A stretch of 64,000 bases of DNA, taken from positions 496,001 to 560,000 of the forward strand of contig NZ_CABHMS010000001.1 of assembly GCF_902167635.1 (NCBI RefSeq). Direction: 5' to 3'. This stretch comes from Chitinophaga vietnamensis. GTDB taxonomy: Bacteria; Bacteroidota; Bacteroidia; Chitinophagales; Chitinophagaceae. Each line of letters starts with the position of its first letter. Positions within the stretch are counted from its first letter, which is position 1. This document shows, in pieces, positions 45,088 to 53,883 of the stretch. A model generated the notes under the pieces. That model saw nothing but the letters and a program-made list of their open reading frames with translations. It ran no database searches and had not been told where the DNA came from. Position numbers and translations under genes: made by a program.

Positions 45088-46428
45088 TTATAGTTCTTTT
45101 ACTGCCTCTTTGAACTGGCGGCCGCGGTCTTCATAATTTTTGAAGAGGTCGAAGCTGGCGCAGGCAGGGGAGAGCAGTACTACGTCGCCTTTGTTGGCGA
45201 GGCGTAGTGCGGCTTGTACCGCGTCGCGCATATTGCTGGTATTGACCATGGTGGCGGTGTCTTTGGACAAGGCCTCCTGTATGGGGCGGTTGTCTACGCC
45301 GAGGCAGATGATCGCTTTTACTTTTTCTCTCACAAGATCGCGGATGGCGCCGTAGTCGTTGCCTTTATCAACGCCGCCCATGATGAGCACGATCGGTTTC
45401 TCGATGCTTTCCAGTGCAAACCATACGGAGTTGACGTTGGTGGCTTTACTGTCGTTGATAAAGTCCACCCCGCGGATAGAAGCCACATACTCCATTCTAT
45501 GCTCGAGGCTTTTGAATGAGGTAAGGCTTTCGCGGATCTTTTCATTCCGGATATCCATGGTTTTGCCTGCGATTCCTGCTGCCATCGAATTATATAAATT
45601 GTGTTTTCCTTTAAGTGCCAGGTCGTATATGGATACGATGACCGGGTCTTCATCTACCTTCAGGTGCATCTGGCCCTTGTCGACAAAGCCGCCTGCTTTC
45701 AGTGGTTTCATGATGGTAAAAGGTATTGATGTTGAATAAATGGGTTGCTGCGACAGATGCTGCATGATCTCCGGATCATCCATGCAGTACACGAAATAAT
45801 CTTCTTTCGTCTGGTTCATGGCGATCCTGAATTTGGAGGCTACATAGTTTTCCATTTTGTACTCGTAGCGGTCCAGGTGATCAGGCGTAATGTTCAGCAG
45901 GATAGCTACATCGGGTTTGAATTCCCGGATGTCATCCAGCTGGAAGCTGCTAACTTCAATCACATAATACTCCGCTGGTGCGGTCGCCACCTGCCGGGCA
46001 TAGCTGACGCCAATATTGCCTACCATGGCCACATCCAGGCCAGCGGTCTTGAAGATGTGGTAGGTGAGGGCCGTAGTGGTGCTCTTGCCGTTGCTGCCGG
46101 TGATGGCAATGATCTTTTTACCTTTCGAGAAACGGTAGGCCAGCTCTATCTCCGAGATCACAGGTATGCCTTTTTCGCGCACCTTTTTCATCAGTTCCGA
46201 TTTTTCAGGGATGCCAGGGCTTTTCACGATCTCGTCTGAGCCCAGTATGATATCCCAGGAATGATGTCCCTCTTCAAAAGATATCTGGTTTACCGCCAGT
46301 TCCTGTTTGTAATTGTCTTTGATTGTTCCTCCGTCTGATACAAAAACTTCATACCCCTGCTGCTTTCCCAGCAAGGCTGCACCAATTCCGCTTTCTCCAG
46401 CTCCTAATATGATCAGTTTATGTGCCAT
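45088..46428 (-). CDS. murD: UDP-N-acetylmuramoylalanine--D-glutamate ligase
   Basis: Adds D-glutamate to UDP-MurNAc-L-Ala. The 446-aa product has an N-terminal GAGESGIG (9-16), ATP site TGSNGKSTTTAL (110-121), LNITPDHLDRY near 178, and FINDSKATN near 325. All are typical of MurD. It follows mraY by 42 nt. Confidence 0.96.
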   Translation of the reverse strand: MAHKLIILGAGESGIGAALLGKQQGYEVFVSDGGTIKDNYKQELAVNQISFEEGHHSWDIILGSDEIVKSPGIPEKSELMKKVREKGIPVISEIELAYRFSKGKKIIAITGSNGKSTTTALTYHIFKTAGLDVAMVGNIGVSYARQVATAPAEYYVIEVSSFQLDDIREFKPDVAILLNITPDHLDRYEYKMENYVASKFRIAMNQTKEDYFVYCMDDPEIMQHLSQQPIYSTSIPFTIMKPLKAGGFVDKGQMHLKVDEDPVIVSIYDLALKGKHNLYNSMAAGIAGKTMDIRNEKIRESLTSFKSLEHRMEYVASIRGVDFINDSKATNVNSVWFALESIEKPIVLIMGGVDKGNDYGAIRDLVREKVKAIICLGVDNRPIQEALSKDTATMVNTSNMRDAVQAALRLANKGDVVLLSPACASFDLFKNYEDRGRQFKEAVKEL

Positions 46429-46470
46429 TACGTTTAGTCTTCTCCGTTAGTTTTATATCGATAATTCAGT

Positions 46471-47730
46471 TTATCTCATTTTCAGTGTTGCGATGGCAGA
46501 TACCACGCACATGATGGTAACGATCCAGAAACGCACAGATATCTTGCTCTCGTGGTAACCCAGTTTCTGGTAGTGGTGATGCAGTGGCGACATCTTCAGG
46601 ATACGCCTGCCTTCACCGTATTTCTTCTTGGTGTATTTAAAGTAAGATACCTGTAACATTACCGACAGCAGCTCTACCAGGAACACGCCGCAGAAGATGG
46701 GTATCAGCAGTTCCTTGCGCACGATGAAGGCCAGTGAGGCAATGATGCCGCCCAGTGCCAGCGAGCCGGTATCGCCCATGAACACCTGCGCCGGATAAGC
46801 ATTGTACCAGAGGAAGCCCACGCAGGCCCCCACAAATGCCGCAATGAATATCGACAGCTCGCCAAGGTTGGGGATATACATCACGTTGAGGTATTCTGCA
46901 AACTGGATATTACCGGATACATAGGCGAAGATGCCAAGTCCTACGCCGATGATCGCTGAAACGCCCGTTGCCAGGCCATCCAGGCCATCTGTGATATTGG
47001 CCCCGTTGGATACCGCCGTGATGATAAACGTTACGATGAGGATATAGATCACGAACGTATATTTCTCTGCGCCGGGAATCCAGGAGATCAGTTTGGAATA
47101 ACTGAACTCATGGTTTTTTACGAAGGGGATGGTGGTGATCGGCGTTTTCACATCCACGAAACGGTGCCCGTCTTTAGTGACGCGCTCCGGATGGTTCACC
47201 AGCTGCCTTTCATAGGGCGCGAGTTTTTTGGCGCCCACGAGCTCGCGGGATACTACTACATCATTGTTGAAATACAGGGTGGTGCCTACGATGAGGCCCA
47301 GTCCTACCTGGCCTACGATCTTGAAACGACCGGCCAGTCCTTCTTTATTTTTCTTGAATACTTTGATATAATCGTCGAGGAAGCCGATGAGGCCCAGCCA
47401 TACGGTGCTGAGGAGCACTAACCAGATGTATACATTGGCTACCTGTGCGAAAAGCAGGGTAGGTATTACGATGGCAGAAAGTATGATAAGGCCGCCCATG
47501 GTAGGAGTGCCCTTCTTGGTGTTTTCACCCTGAAGGCCCAGCTCACGGATGGTTTCACCGATCTGTTTGCGTTGCAGGAATCTGATGATGCGTTTACCCA
47601 AAAGCAAAGAGATCACGAGCGACAACAGCAAGGCCATTGTTACCCTGAACGTGATGAACTGGAACATCCCGCCACCGATCACGCTGATCTTAAATTCTGA
47701 TTTCAGATAATTTAAAAAATAGTATAACAT
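46471..47730 (-). CDS. mraY: Phospho-N-acetylmuramoyl-pentapeptide-transferase
   Basis: Integral membrane enzyme that makes lipid I. From the ATG at 47730 the product has 419 aa and about ten helices. Catalytic and magnesium motifs are visible: [12 protein letters not shown] (Asp119, Asp120), [15 protein letters not shown], and [11 protein letters not shown]; the last block [12 protein letters not shown] is also diagnostic. The frame is open ten codons further upstream, but MLYYFLNYL is the family start. A loop of about 50 residues after helix 4 ([20 protein letters not shown]) makes it longer than the E. coli enzyme (360 aa), as in other Bacteroidota. Confidence 0.96.
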   Translation of the reverse strand: MLYYFLNYLKSEFKISVIGGGMFQFITFRVTMALLLSLVISLLLGKRIIRFLQRKQIGETIRELGLQGENTKKGTPTMGGLIILSAIVIPTLLFAQVANVYIWLVLLSTVWLGLIGFLDDYIKVFKKNKEGLAGRFKIVGQVGLGLIVGTTLYFNNDVVVSRELVGAKKLAPYERQLVNHPERVTKDGHRFVDVKTPITTIPFVKNHEFSYSKLISWIPGAEKYTFVIYILIVTFIITAVSNGANITDGLDGLATGVSAIIGVGLGIFAYVSGNIQFAEYLNVMYIPNLGELSIFIAAFVGACVGFLWYNAYPAQVFMGDTGSLALGGIIASLAFIVRKELLIPIFCGVFLVELLSVMLQVSYFKYTKKKYGEGRRILKMSPLHHHYQKLGYHESKISVRFWIVTIMCVVSAIATLKMR

Positions 47731-47820
47731 ATGTTTTAGTCGTAGCTCTCCAGCGGCCACTATGGCGGGCTGTGAGCTGTTAAGTCATTGAGTTATTAAA
47801 ATCCGGATGTGGTATTGTTT

Positions 47821-49287
47821 TTATTTCTCCATCATCTTCATCATCTCCAATACCACTTGTTTATCGTCAAAAGGATGTTTCACGCCTTGTATCTCCTGGT
47901 ATTTTTCATGGCCTTTGCCTGCCACCAGGATGATATCGTCTTTGCTTGCCAGTGTAACCGCTGTTTTGATCGCCTCTTTACGGTCGGTGATCGATAGCAC
48001 TCTTTTTTTGAGATGCACGGGGATGCCGGCTTCCATTTCATGGATGATGGCAACGGGATCTTCCGAACGCGGATTATCAGAAGTGAGGATCACACGGTCG
48101 CTGTTCTCTGCCGCTACATCGGCCATCACCGGGCGTTTGGCGGTATCTCTGTCGCCGCCGCAACCTACTACGGTGATCACCTGTTCGTTGCCTTTACGCA
48201 GGTTTTTGATGGTGGCCAGTACATTTTTCAATGCATCCGGCGTATGTGCGTAATCCACGATCGCGATGATCTGGTCTTTATCGGAAACGATATAGTCGAA
48301 CCGGCCTTCTGCGCCCTGGATACCGCTGAGCGCCTGTAACACTTCGGATTTATCTTTTCCGAGGAGTACGGCGGCGCCATAAACGGCGAGCAGGTTATAG
48401 GCATTGAACTCGCCGATGAGGCGGAAATGTACTTCCGTATCAGCCACGAGCATAATGAGGCCGGTGAGGTTGTTCTCTAATATCTTTCCTTTGAAATCCG
48501 CCAGGGTACGGAGGCTGTAGGTGGCCTTCCGGGCTTTGGTATTTTGCAGCATCACGTTGCCTCGTTTGTCGTCGAGGTTGGTGAGGGCAAACGCTGTAGC
48601 GGGCAGGTTATCAAAGAACGATTTTTTCACACGGATATACTCGTCGAATGTTTTATGATAGTCGAGATGATCATGTGTGATATTACTGAAGATGCCACCA
48701 GCGAATTTCAGTCCGGCAATGCGTTGCTGATGGATGGCATGTGAACTCACTTCCATGAAGGCATAGTTACATCCGTCCGCTACCATCTTTGCCAGGAGGG
48801 CATTGAGGTTGATGGGATCGGGAGTGGTATGCGTTGCTGGTATGATGTTGTTGCCGATCTGGTTTTGTACGGTAGACAACAATCCGCAGTGGTAGCCCAG
48901 CTGGGTGAACAAACGGAACAGCAGGGTAGCGATGGTGGTTTTGCCATTGGTGCCTGTAACGCCCACCAGTTGCAGATGTTGGGAGGGGTTATCATAGTAG
49001 TTGCCTGCCATGATACCGCTGGCGAGTGCGCTGTTGTTCACCTGCACGTAGCAGATATTGGGTTGCAGTTGTTCCGGCAATGTTTCGCAGATGATGGCGG
49101 CGGCGCCCTGTGCGATGGCTTTGTCGATATATTGGTGGCCATCTACGTGTACGCCTTTCACGGCAATGAAAGCATCGTCTTTCCCGATCGCTCTGGAATC
49201 AATAGCCAATGCGTTCACGGTAATATCGTTATTACCATGAACGGCGATTATGCTTACATTGTACAATATGTCGCGCAGCGTCTTCAT
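47821..49287 (-). CDS. murE: UDP-MurNAc-tripeptide synthetase MurE (meso-diaminopimelate type)
   Basis: Adds the third residue of the stem peptide. The 488-aa product has the ATP site GVTGTNGKTTIATL (109-122), SSHAIHQQRI near 181, and DNPR at 404-407. DNPR is the specificity motif for meso-diaminopimelate rather than lysine. It begins directly after the ftsI stop codon with no gap, so translation is probably coupled. murF, which often follows murE, is missing here. Confidence 0.96.
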   Translation of the reverse strand: MKTLRDILYNVSIIAVHGNNDITVNALAIDSRAIGKDDAFIAVKGVHVDGHQYIDKAIAQGAAAIICETLPEQLQPNICYVQVNNSALASGIMAGNYYDNPSQHLQLVGVTGTNGKTTIATLLFRLFTQLGYHCGLLSTVQNQIGNNIIPATHTTPDPINLNALLAKMVADGCNYAFMEVSSHAIHQQRIAGLKFAGGIFSNITHDHLDYHKTFDEYIRVKKSFFDNLPATAFALTNLDDKRGNVMLQNTKARKATYSLRTLADFKGKILENNLTGLIMLVADTEVHFRLIGEFNAYNLLAVYGAAVLLGKDKSEVLQALSGIQGAEGRFDYIVSDKDQIIAIVDYAHTPDALKNVLATIKNLRKGNEQVITVVGCGGDRDTAKRPVMADVAAENSDRVILTSDNPRSEDPVAIIHEMEAGIPVHLKKRVLSITDRKEAIKTAVTLASKDDIILVAGKGHEKYQEIQGVKHPFDDKQVVLEMMKMMEK

Positions 49288-51393
49288 CTAGCTCAGTTCT
49301 ATTACGATAGTTTGTTCATTACTGATTTTAGTCCCTCCGGGGAGCGACTGTGTTTTCACTTTTCCGGCGCCTTTCACTACTACGCGGAGGCCTGCATTTT
49401 CGAGCAGGTAGAGGGCATCCTTGAGGCCCATTCCGGTAACGTCGGGTACGGCGCCTTTCGGCTGTGGTACTGACTCGAAGGCGATCTTGCGGTCGGTCAC
49501 TTTAGCGCTTACCCAGCTGTTGTTGGCTACGTTGCCATTCCAGGGGAGTTGCAGGGTACCGAGGATCTGTTTCCATTCGTTGCCTTTGCCGGTTTTCAAT
49601 GCGAGCGCGGTATCCAGCTGTACGTTGGCTCGCAAGGGCTGTTGTTTTTCCACGGCCATCGCATAGAGTTTGTCAGCTACTTCGCGGAATACCGGGCCGG
49701 CAACGTTAGCGCCGTAAAACCGCAATGCATGCGGTTTGTTTTTGATCACTACCACGCAGGTGTACTGCGGATCATTGGCCGGGAAATAGCCGGCGAATGA
49801 GGCCTGGTAGATCTTGTCGGCATAGCCTCTGGCGCCGTTGGCCACGAGGGCGGTACCGGTTTTGCCGGCGAAGGAGTAGGAGTCGGTACGCAATTTTTTA
49901 GCGGTACCATCTGTTACTACGCCTGCCAGCATTTGTCTGAGCTGTGCCAGTGTGGTTTTGGAGCAGATGCTGTCCATCACTACAGTGGGCTCAAACTGTT
50001 TAACTACCTGGCCATATTCCATGACGGAATTGACGAGGTAGGGCTTCATCATTTTACCGTTGTTTGCCACTGCATTGTACAGCATGCACGTTTGCAGCGG
50101 GCTGATAAGCACTTCATACCCGAAAGCCATCCAGGGCAGGGTAGTGGCGCTCCAGGTGCGGGAAGCGGTGGATTTGATCACCGGTCTGCCTTCACCTACG
50201 AGGTCGATGCCTGTGTTTTGATCGAGTTTGAGTTTTTTCAGGTGCGCCACAAAGTTGTTGGGCTGCTTGCTGTAGTACTGCATGGCGAGTTTAGCCATGC
50301 CTACATTGGAACTCAGCTCGAATGCATGTTTCACGGTCACCAGCTGTGGGCCGGGATGCGGTTCTGAATCGAATACCGTCCTGCGTCCTACCTGCCAGCG
50401 GCCATTATCCATGTTCACCATGGTGTTCATGGTGGCGTATTTATCTTCCAGCACGGAGATGACGGTGGCCAGTTTAAAGGTGGAACCGGGTTCACCTACC
50501 ATCAGTGCATAGTTCATATCTTCCCAATAGTTGCCATCTGGTTGGCGGCCAAGATTGGCGATGGCTTTGATTTTGCCTGTTTTCACTTCCATGAGGATGC
50601 AGGTGCCGTGTTCTGCTTCGTTGCCTACCATCATGTTCATGAGGGCATTTTCCACGATATCCTGCATGTTCACATCGATAGTGGTAACGATATCGTGTCC
50701 GTTTTCCGGTTCGATATCATAGCCTTCTACAGGAACATAAGTGCCTCCTGCGATGCGTCGCATGAGGCGTTTACCGGTTACCCCTTTCAGGTAATCATTG
50801 TAGGTCCTTTCGAGTCCTACGCTCTGCGAGTTTTCGCGGGCGAGGCCGATGGTTCTGTTGGCCAGCAGTTTGAAGGGGTTGATGCGTTTACTTTTTGTTT
50901 CCGCGATCATGCCGCCTTTGTTTTTCCCGAGCCGGAACATGGGCAGGGTGCGCAGCTGCTGGTATTCGTTAAAGGGCACATCTCTTTTCAGGAGAAAATA
51001 GCGGTCCTTTGTTTTATATCCTTCCTGCAGGAGTTGTTTGTATTCGTTCCTGCTGCGGTCATTGAAAAGCCCTGCCAGTGCGATGGACAGGGAATCAAGA
51101 TTTTCTTTGAATACTTTCCCGTTTTTGTCGCGCAGGCCGTCGGCGGCGAAATCTATGCGGATGTCGAAATACGGGATGGAGGTCGACAGCATCCTGCCTT
51201 CCTCCGAATAGATGGTGCCTCTGTCGGCATCCAGTGCCACATACCGCGTTTGCAGGCTGTCGGCCATGTTACGCCAGTATTGACCTTGTACTTGCTGGAT
51301 GTAGAATACCTTGATCAGGATGGCGACGCCAAAGAGCGCCATGCCGATCAGGCACAGATACACTCGCCACAATATGTCTTTTTTTACATCCAC
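49288..51393 (-). CDS. ftsI: Septal penicillin-binding protein (FtsI/PBP3, with PASTA domain)
   Basis: Class B transpeptidase for septal peptidoglycan. The 701-aa product has one N-terminal transmembrane helix (about 10-30), a dimerisation domain, and a transpeptidase domain with active-site Ser304-Thr-Phe-Lys307, Ser361-Ser-Asn363 and Lys511-Thr-Gly513. A single C-terminal PASTA domain (648-701) begins AVPDVTGMGLKDALYLLENA. The PASTA domain is absent in E. coli FtsI but common in Bacteroidota and Gram-positive homologues. It is 128 nt after the ftsL-like gene. Confidence 0.95.
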   Translation of the reverse strand: MDVKKDILWRVYLCLIGMALFGVAILIKVFYIQQVQGQYWRNMADSLQTRYVALDADRGTIYSEEGRMLSTSIPYFDIRIDFAADGLRDKNGKVFKENLDSLSIALAGLFNDRSRNEYKQLLQEGYKTKDRYFLLKRDVPFNEYQQLRTLPMFRLGKNKGGMIAETKSKRINPFKLLANRTIGLARENSQSVGLERTYNDYLKGVTGKRLMRRIAGGTYVPVEGYDIEPENGHDIVTTIDVNMQDIVENALMNMMVGNEAEHGTCILMEVKTGKIKAIANLGRQPDGNYWEDMNYALMVGEPGSTFKLATVISVLEDKYATMNTMVNMDNGRWQVGRRTVFDSEPHPGPQLVTVKHAFELSSNVGMAKLAMQYYSKQPNNFVAHLKKLKLDQNTGIDLVGEGRPVIKSTASRTWSATTLPWMAFGYEVLISPLQTCMLYNAVANNGKMMKPYLVNSVMEYGQVVKQFEPTVVMDSICSKTTLAQLRQMLAGVVTDGTAKKLRTDSYSFAGKTGTALVANGARGYADKIYQASFAGYFPANDPQYTCVVVIKNKPHALRFYGANVAGPVFREVADKLYAMAVEKQQPLRANVQLDTALALKTGKGNEWKQILGTLQLPWNGNVANNSWVSAKVTDRKIAFESVPQPKGAVPDVTGMGLKDALYLLENAGLRVVVKGAGKVKTQSLPGGTKISNEQTIVIELS

Positions 51394-51521
51394 TTTTTTT
51401 ATTTAGAAGATACCTGACACTGGCGGCTTTTATATGAGATGCTTGCCATGTGATGAATTTGCCAGCATCCCCGTCCTTCGCTGCAGGATAGGGCGGGCAG
51501 CGTCAGGTATCAATGTTATGT

Positions 51522-51902
51522 TCATTTATCCGTTGCTTGTTTCAGCAAGATCTTTTGCGGCGGGCTGCTGAGTGTTTTGAGTCCCAGCGGTTCTACCGAT
51601 TTGCTGACTTCACTCATTTTGGAACGGAACATCAGTTCACTTTTCACGTTGATATATTCCCACTTGAGTTCCTTGATCTCTTTACTGAGTTGATTGATGC
51701 GCCGGATCTTTTTTTCAGCAAGGTGGCTGTTAGCGATATAGATAAGCGCCAGTACAGAAAGGAAGAGGATATAAGGCATGTTTTGTACGAGCACCCGGTA
51801 ATTGATGCGTAAACGCCATTCCCTCTTCGGTTCACGGGAGATAATGTTGTCGTCATCGCCCGGCATTTCCTGGTTTTTATCTATAACTTCTTCCTCTGAC
51901 AC
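51522..51902 (-). CDS. ftsL: FtsL-like cell division protein
   Basis: Small bitopic protein of the FtsQLB type. The 126-aa product has an acidic and basic cytoplasmic N-terminus (1-42), one transmembrane helix (about 44-60), and a coiled-coil region RINQLSKEIKELKWEYINVK. It lies between rsmH and ftsI, the standard ftsL position. Sequence similarity to E. coli FtsL is too low to see; the call rests on topology and context, which match the Bacteroidota FtsL-like family. Confidence 0.85.
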   Translation of the reverse strand: MSEEEVIDKNQEMPGDDDNIISREPKREWRLRINYRVLVQNMPYILFLSVLALIYIANSHLAEKKIRRINQLSKEIKELKWEYINVKSELMFRSKMSEVSKSVEPLGLKTLSSPPQKILLKQATDK

Positions 51903-52028
51903 GCGCTATGCTTTTAAAAATTTGACTTAATAAATTGATCGCTAAACACAATCAACAATTGAAAGCAAATCACAACAGATGTGTTAGGATAGGATTGGAT
52001 AGGATGATATCGCCGGTTAAATGCCGGA

Positions 52029-52940
52029 TCATACTTTTTCGGCTACACGGAGTTTTGCGCTTCTTGACCTGCTGTTATTTTTCAGTTCTGCATCACTGGC
52101 GGTAACCGGTTTTTTCGTGATTAATCTGAACAATTTAGGGGCTGTTGCCGTACCGAATGGATTGTCGTCCTGTGCTTCCTCGAAACTGCCTGTCTTCATA
52201 AAGTTCTTTACCATTCTGTCTTCCAGCGAGTGGAAGGTGATGATGGCGAGCCGGCCTCCGGGTTTCAGTACCTGTGCGCTTTGTGACAATAATTCTTTCA
52301 GTGCGCCCAGTTCATCGTTAACGGCTATACGTAAAGCCTGGAATACTTGCGCCAGGTATTTTTGCGGGTTGCCTTTTACGATGGGCTGTATCACGGATTT
52401 AAACTCCGTGATGGTACGCATGGGGTGTGTTTTTCTTTGCTTCACAATTGTTTGCGCCAATGTTCTGGCATTGGTGACTTCACCATATTCCTGGAAGATC
52501 AGTTGTAACCTTGCTTCCGACCAGGTGGCCAGGATTTGTGCGGCGGTAAATTCACTTCTGGTGTCCATCCGCATATCCAGGTCGCCGTCGAAGCGGATAC
52601 TGAATCCTCTTTCGGCCGTATCAAACTGGTGCGATGAAACGCCCAGATCGGCCAGTATTCCGTCTACCTGATCTGCTTTATGTAATTTGAGAAAGCGTTG
52701 CAGGTGCCTGAAATTTTGTTGTACAAATGTTACGCGCTCGTCGGTAATGCGGTTGCGGTAAGCATCTTCGTCCTGATCAAATACTATCAGTTTTCCTTTT
52801 TCACCCAGTTTTTCCAGGATGGCTCTCGAATGTCCGCCGCCTCCGAACGTGGCGTCTACATAGGTCCCTTCCGGGCGGATATGCAAAAGCTCCGTTGTTT
52901 CCTGCAGCAGAACGGGTAAGTGGTATTGCTGTTCGCCCAT
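52029..52940 (-). CDS. rsmH: 16S rRNA (cytosine(1402)-N(4))-methyltransferase
   Basis: Methylates C1402 in the ribosomal decoding centre using S-adenosylmethionine. The 303-aa product has the SAM motif YVDATFGGGGHSRAIL (27-42), FDQDEDAY (75-82), ILADLGVSSHQFD (115-127), GFSIRFDGDLDMRMD, and the C-terminal IITFHSLEDRMVK. Formerly mraW. It follows mraZ by 10 nt. Confidence 0.97.
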   Translation of the reverse strand: MGEQQYHLPVLLQETTELLHIRPEGTYVDATFGGGGHSRAILEKLGEKGKLIVFDQDEDAYRNRITDERVTFVQQNFRHLQRFLKLHKADQVDGILADLGVSSHQFDTAERGFSIRFDGDLDMRMDTRSEFTAAQILATWSEARLQLIFQEYGEVTNARTLAQTIVKQRKTHPMRTITEFKSVIQPIVKGNPQKYLAQVFQALRIAVNDELGALKELLSQSAQVLKPGGRLAIITFHSLEDRMVKNFMKTGSFEEAQDDNPFGTATAPKLFRLITKKPVTASDAELKNNSRSRSAKLRVAEKV

Positions 52941-52950
52941 ATGCCACAGT

Positions 52951-53418
52951 TTAAATTATCATGTTGTTATCTCCTCCGCCCATTACCTGTTGAGCCAGAT
53001 CGCTGAAGGCTCCTGGTGAGAAATTTTCAAAGAACTCCTGGTATTTACCTTTATCCCAGATCTCGATTTTATTGGATGCTGCTGCCAGCACGATATCTTT
53101 TTCCATATTGGCGTAAGACAACAGGTTTTTCGGTACCAGCAGTCTTCCTGCACTATCTAATTCCAGTATGGTGGCCCCGTTGAGGAAGTAACGCCTGAAT
53201 TCTCTTACCTTCGGATCAAAATCATTCAGCTTGCTGATACGCTCAAAAATGGGTTGCCACTCGTTCATCGGATACAGGGACAAACATTTCTCAAATCCAC
53301 GGTTGATCACAAACTGTCCCCCGGCACTCTCCGATAACTGCTTCTTGAATCCGGCAGGTAACAGAAAGCGCCCTTTTGCGTCCAGCGTTGCTTCATATTC
53401 ACCGAGAAAACCAGTCAT
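52951..53418 (-). CDS. mraZ: Transcriptional regulator MraZ
   Basis: DNA-binding regulator of the dcw cluster, with two SpoVT/AbrB-type domains. From the ATG at 53418 the product has 155 aa, near the usual 150, and starts MTGFLGEYEATLDAKGRFLLP. The second domain has SAGRLLVPKNLLSYANMEKD. An alternative GTG at 53457 would add 13 residues with no family support. It is first in the cluster and lies just downstream of 10-bp-spaced boxes that resemble a degenerate MraZ operator. Confidence 0.95.
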   Translation of the reverse strand: MTGFLGEYEATLDAKGRFLLPAGFKKQLSESAGGQFVINRGFEKCLSLYPMNEWQPIFERISKLNDFDPKVREFRRYFLNGATILELDSAGRLLVPKNLLSYANMEKDIVLAAASNKIEIWDKGKYQEFFENFSPGAFSDLAQQVMGGGDNNMII

Positions 53419-53442
53419 ACCATGGGGCAAAAGTCCTTGAAA

Positions 53443-53477
53443 TCCATTTTCTAACACAAAATAACACTTTTTCCCAC
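53443..53477 (-). promoter_or_regulatory. Degenerate MraZ-type operator (10-bp periodic boxes)
   Basis: On the minus strand GTGGG (53473-53477), GTGTT (53463-53467), GTGTT (53453-53457) and ATGGA (53443-53447) follow each other at exactly 10-bp spacing, 25 to 59 nt before the mraZ ATG. MraZ of other bacteria binds tandem TGGG boxes with 10-bp or similar period in its own promoter. Only the first box here is canonical. Confidence 0.55.
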
Positions 53478-53505
53478 TTTTTAACGAAAAAATACTTTAT
53501 AAATT

Positions 53506-53711
53506 TTTTCCACAGAAAAGAATGCCCTTATATATTGACTTTCACCTGGCTTTATTCACTTGTCGTGTGTATATCTTGTTAATATATGTGGATAATGTGT
53601 TGATATAAGTTGAAATAGTGTTTATAACCCTTGGGCACAGCCGCCGGGCTACCACGACCGCAACGCATGCTGGTGGGAATTTTTTACGCGGATCGCCTTA
53701 CGTGTGTATAA
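53506..53711. promoter_or_regulatory. Cluster of DnaA-box-like sites
   Basis: Perfect TTATNCACA matches on the minus strand: 53587-53595 (TTATCCACA) and 53703-53711 (TTATACACA). One-mismatch sites: 53506-53514 and 53552-53560 on the plus strand, 53566-53574 and 53619-53627 on the minus strand. The surroundings are AT-rich. Confidence 0.6.
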
Positions 53712-53773
53712 ATATTTTAATTTGTCTACTGGCTTTATACTGGCTTTATACTGCCTTGAAACCGGCTTTATCC
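53547..53773 (+). repeat. Four direct repeats with GGCTTTAT core
   Basis: TGGCTTTATTC (53547-53557), TGGCTTTATAC twice in tandem (53730-53740, 53741-53751) and CGGCTTTATCC (53763-53773). They flank the DnaA-box cluster in the mraZ-bamD region and all share TTTATNC. Confidence 0.75.
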
Positions 53774-53865
53774 CGGGAGTATCCCTTTTTGTCGACTTAA
53801 TTGCCTCTTTTACAAAATTTTAACAGCTACGAAAAACTTCCGGCCTTACATTTACATTTAATTCT

Positions 53866-53873
53866 TAATTTTG
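53866..53873 (+). promoter_or_regulatory. Bacteroidota -7 box of bamD
   Basis: TAATTTTG, an exact TAnnTTTG, only 10 nt before the bamD ATG, so the leader would be very short. No good -33 element is visible. Confidence 0.5.
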
Positions 53874-53883
53874 CCACTCTTTT

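Larger units (their letters stand above)
53419..53883. other. 465-bp divergent control region between mraZ and bamD
   Basis: The largest gap in the window. From left to right it holds the mraZ-side 10-bp-spaced boxes (53443-53477), a cluster of DnaA-box-like 9-mers (53506-53711), four GGCTTTAT repeats (53547-53773), and the bamD -7 box (53866-53873). Genes point away from it on both sides. No gene is apparent within it. Confidence 0.75.

Noticed and set aside
53419-53457. GTG start that would lengthen MraZ by 13 residues
   Set aside because: The family starts close to FLGEYEATLD, and the GTG lies inside the 10-bp-spaced operator-like boxes.
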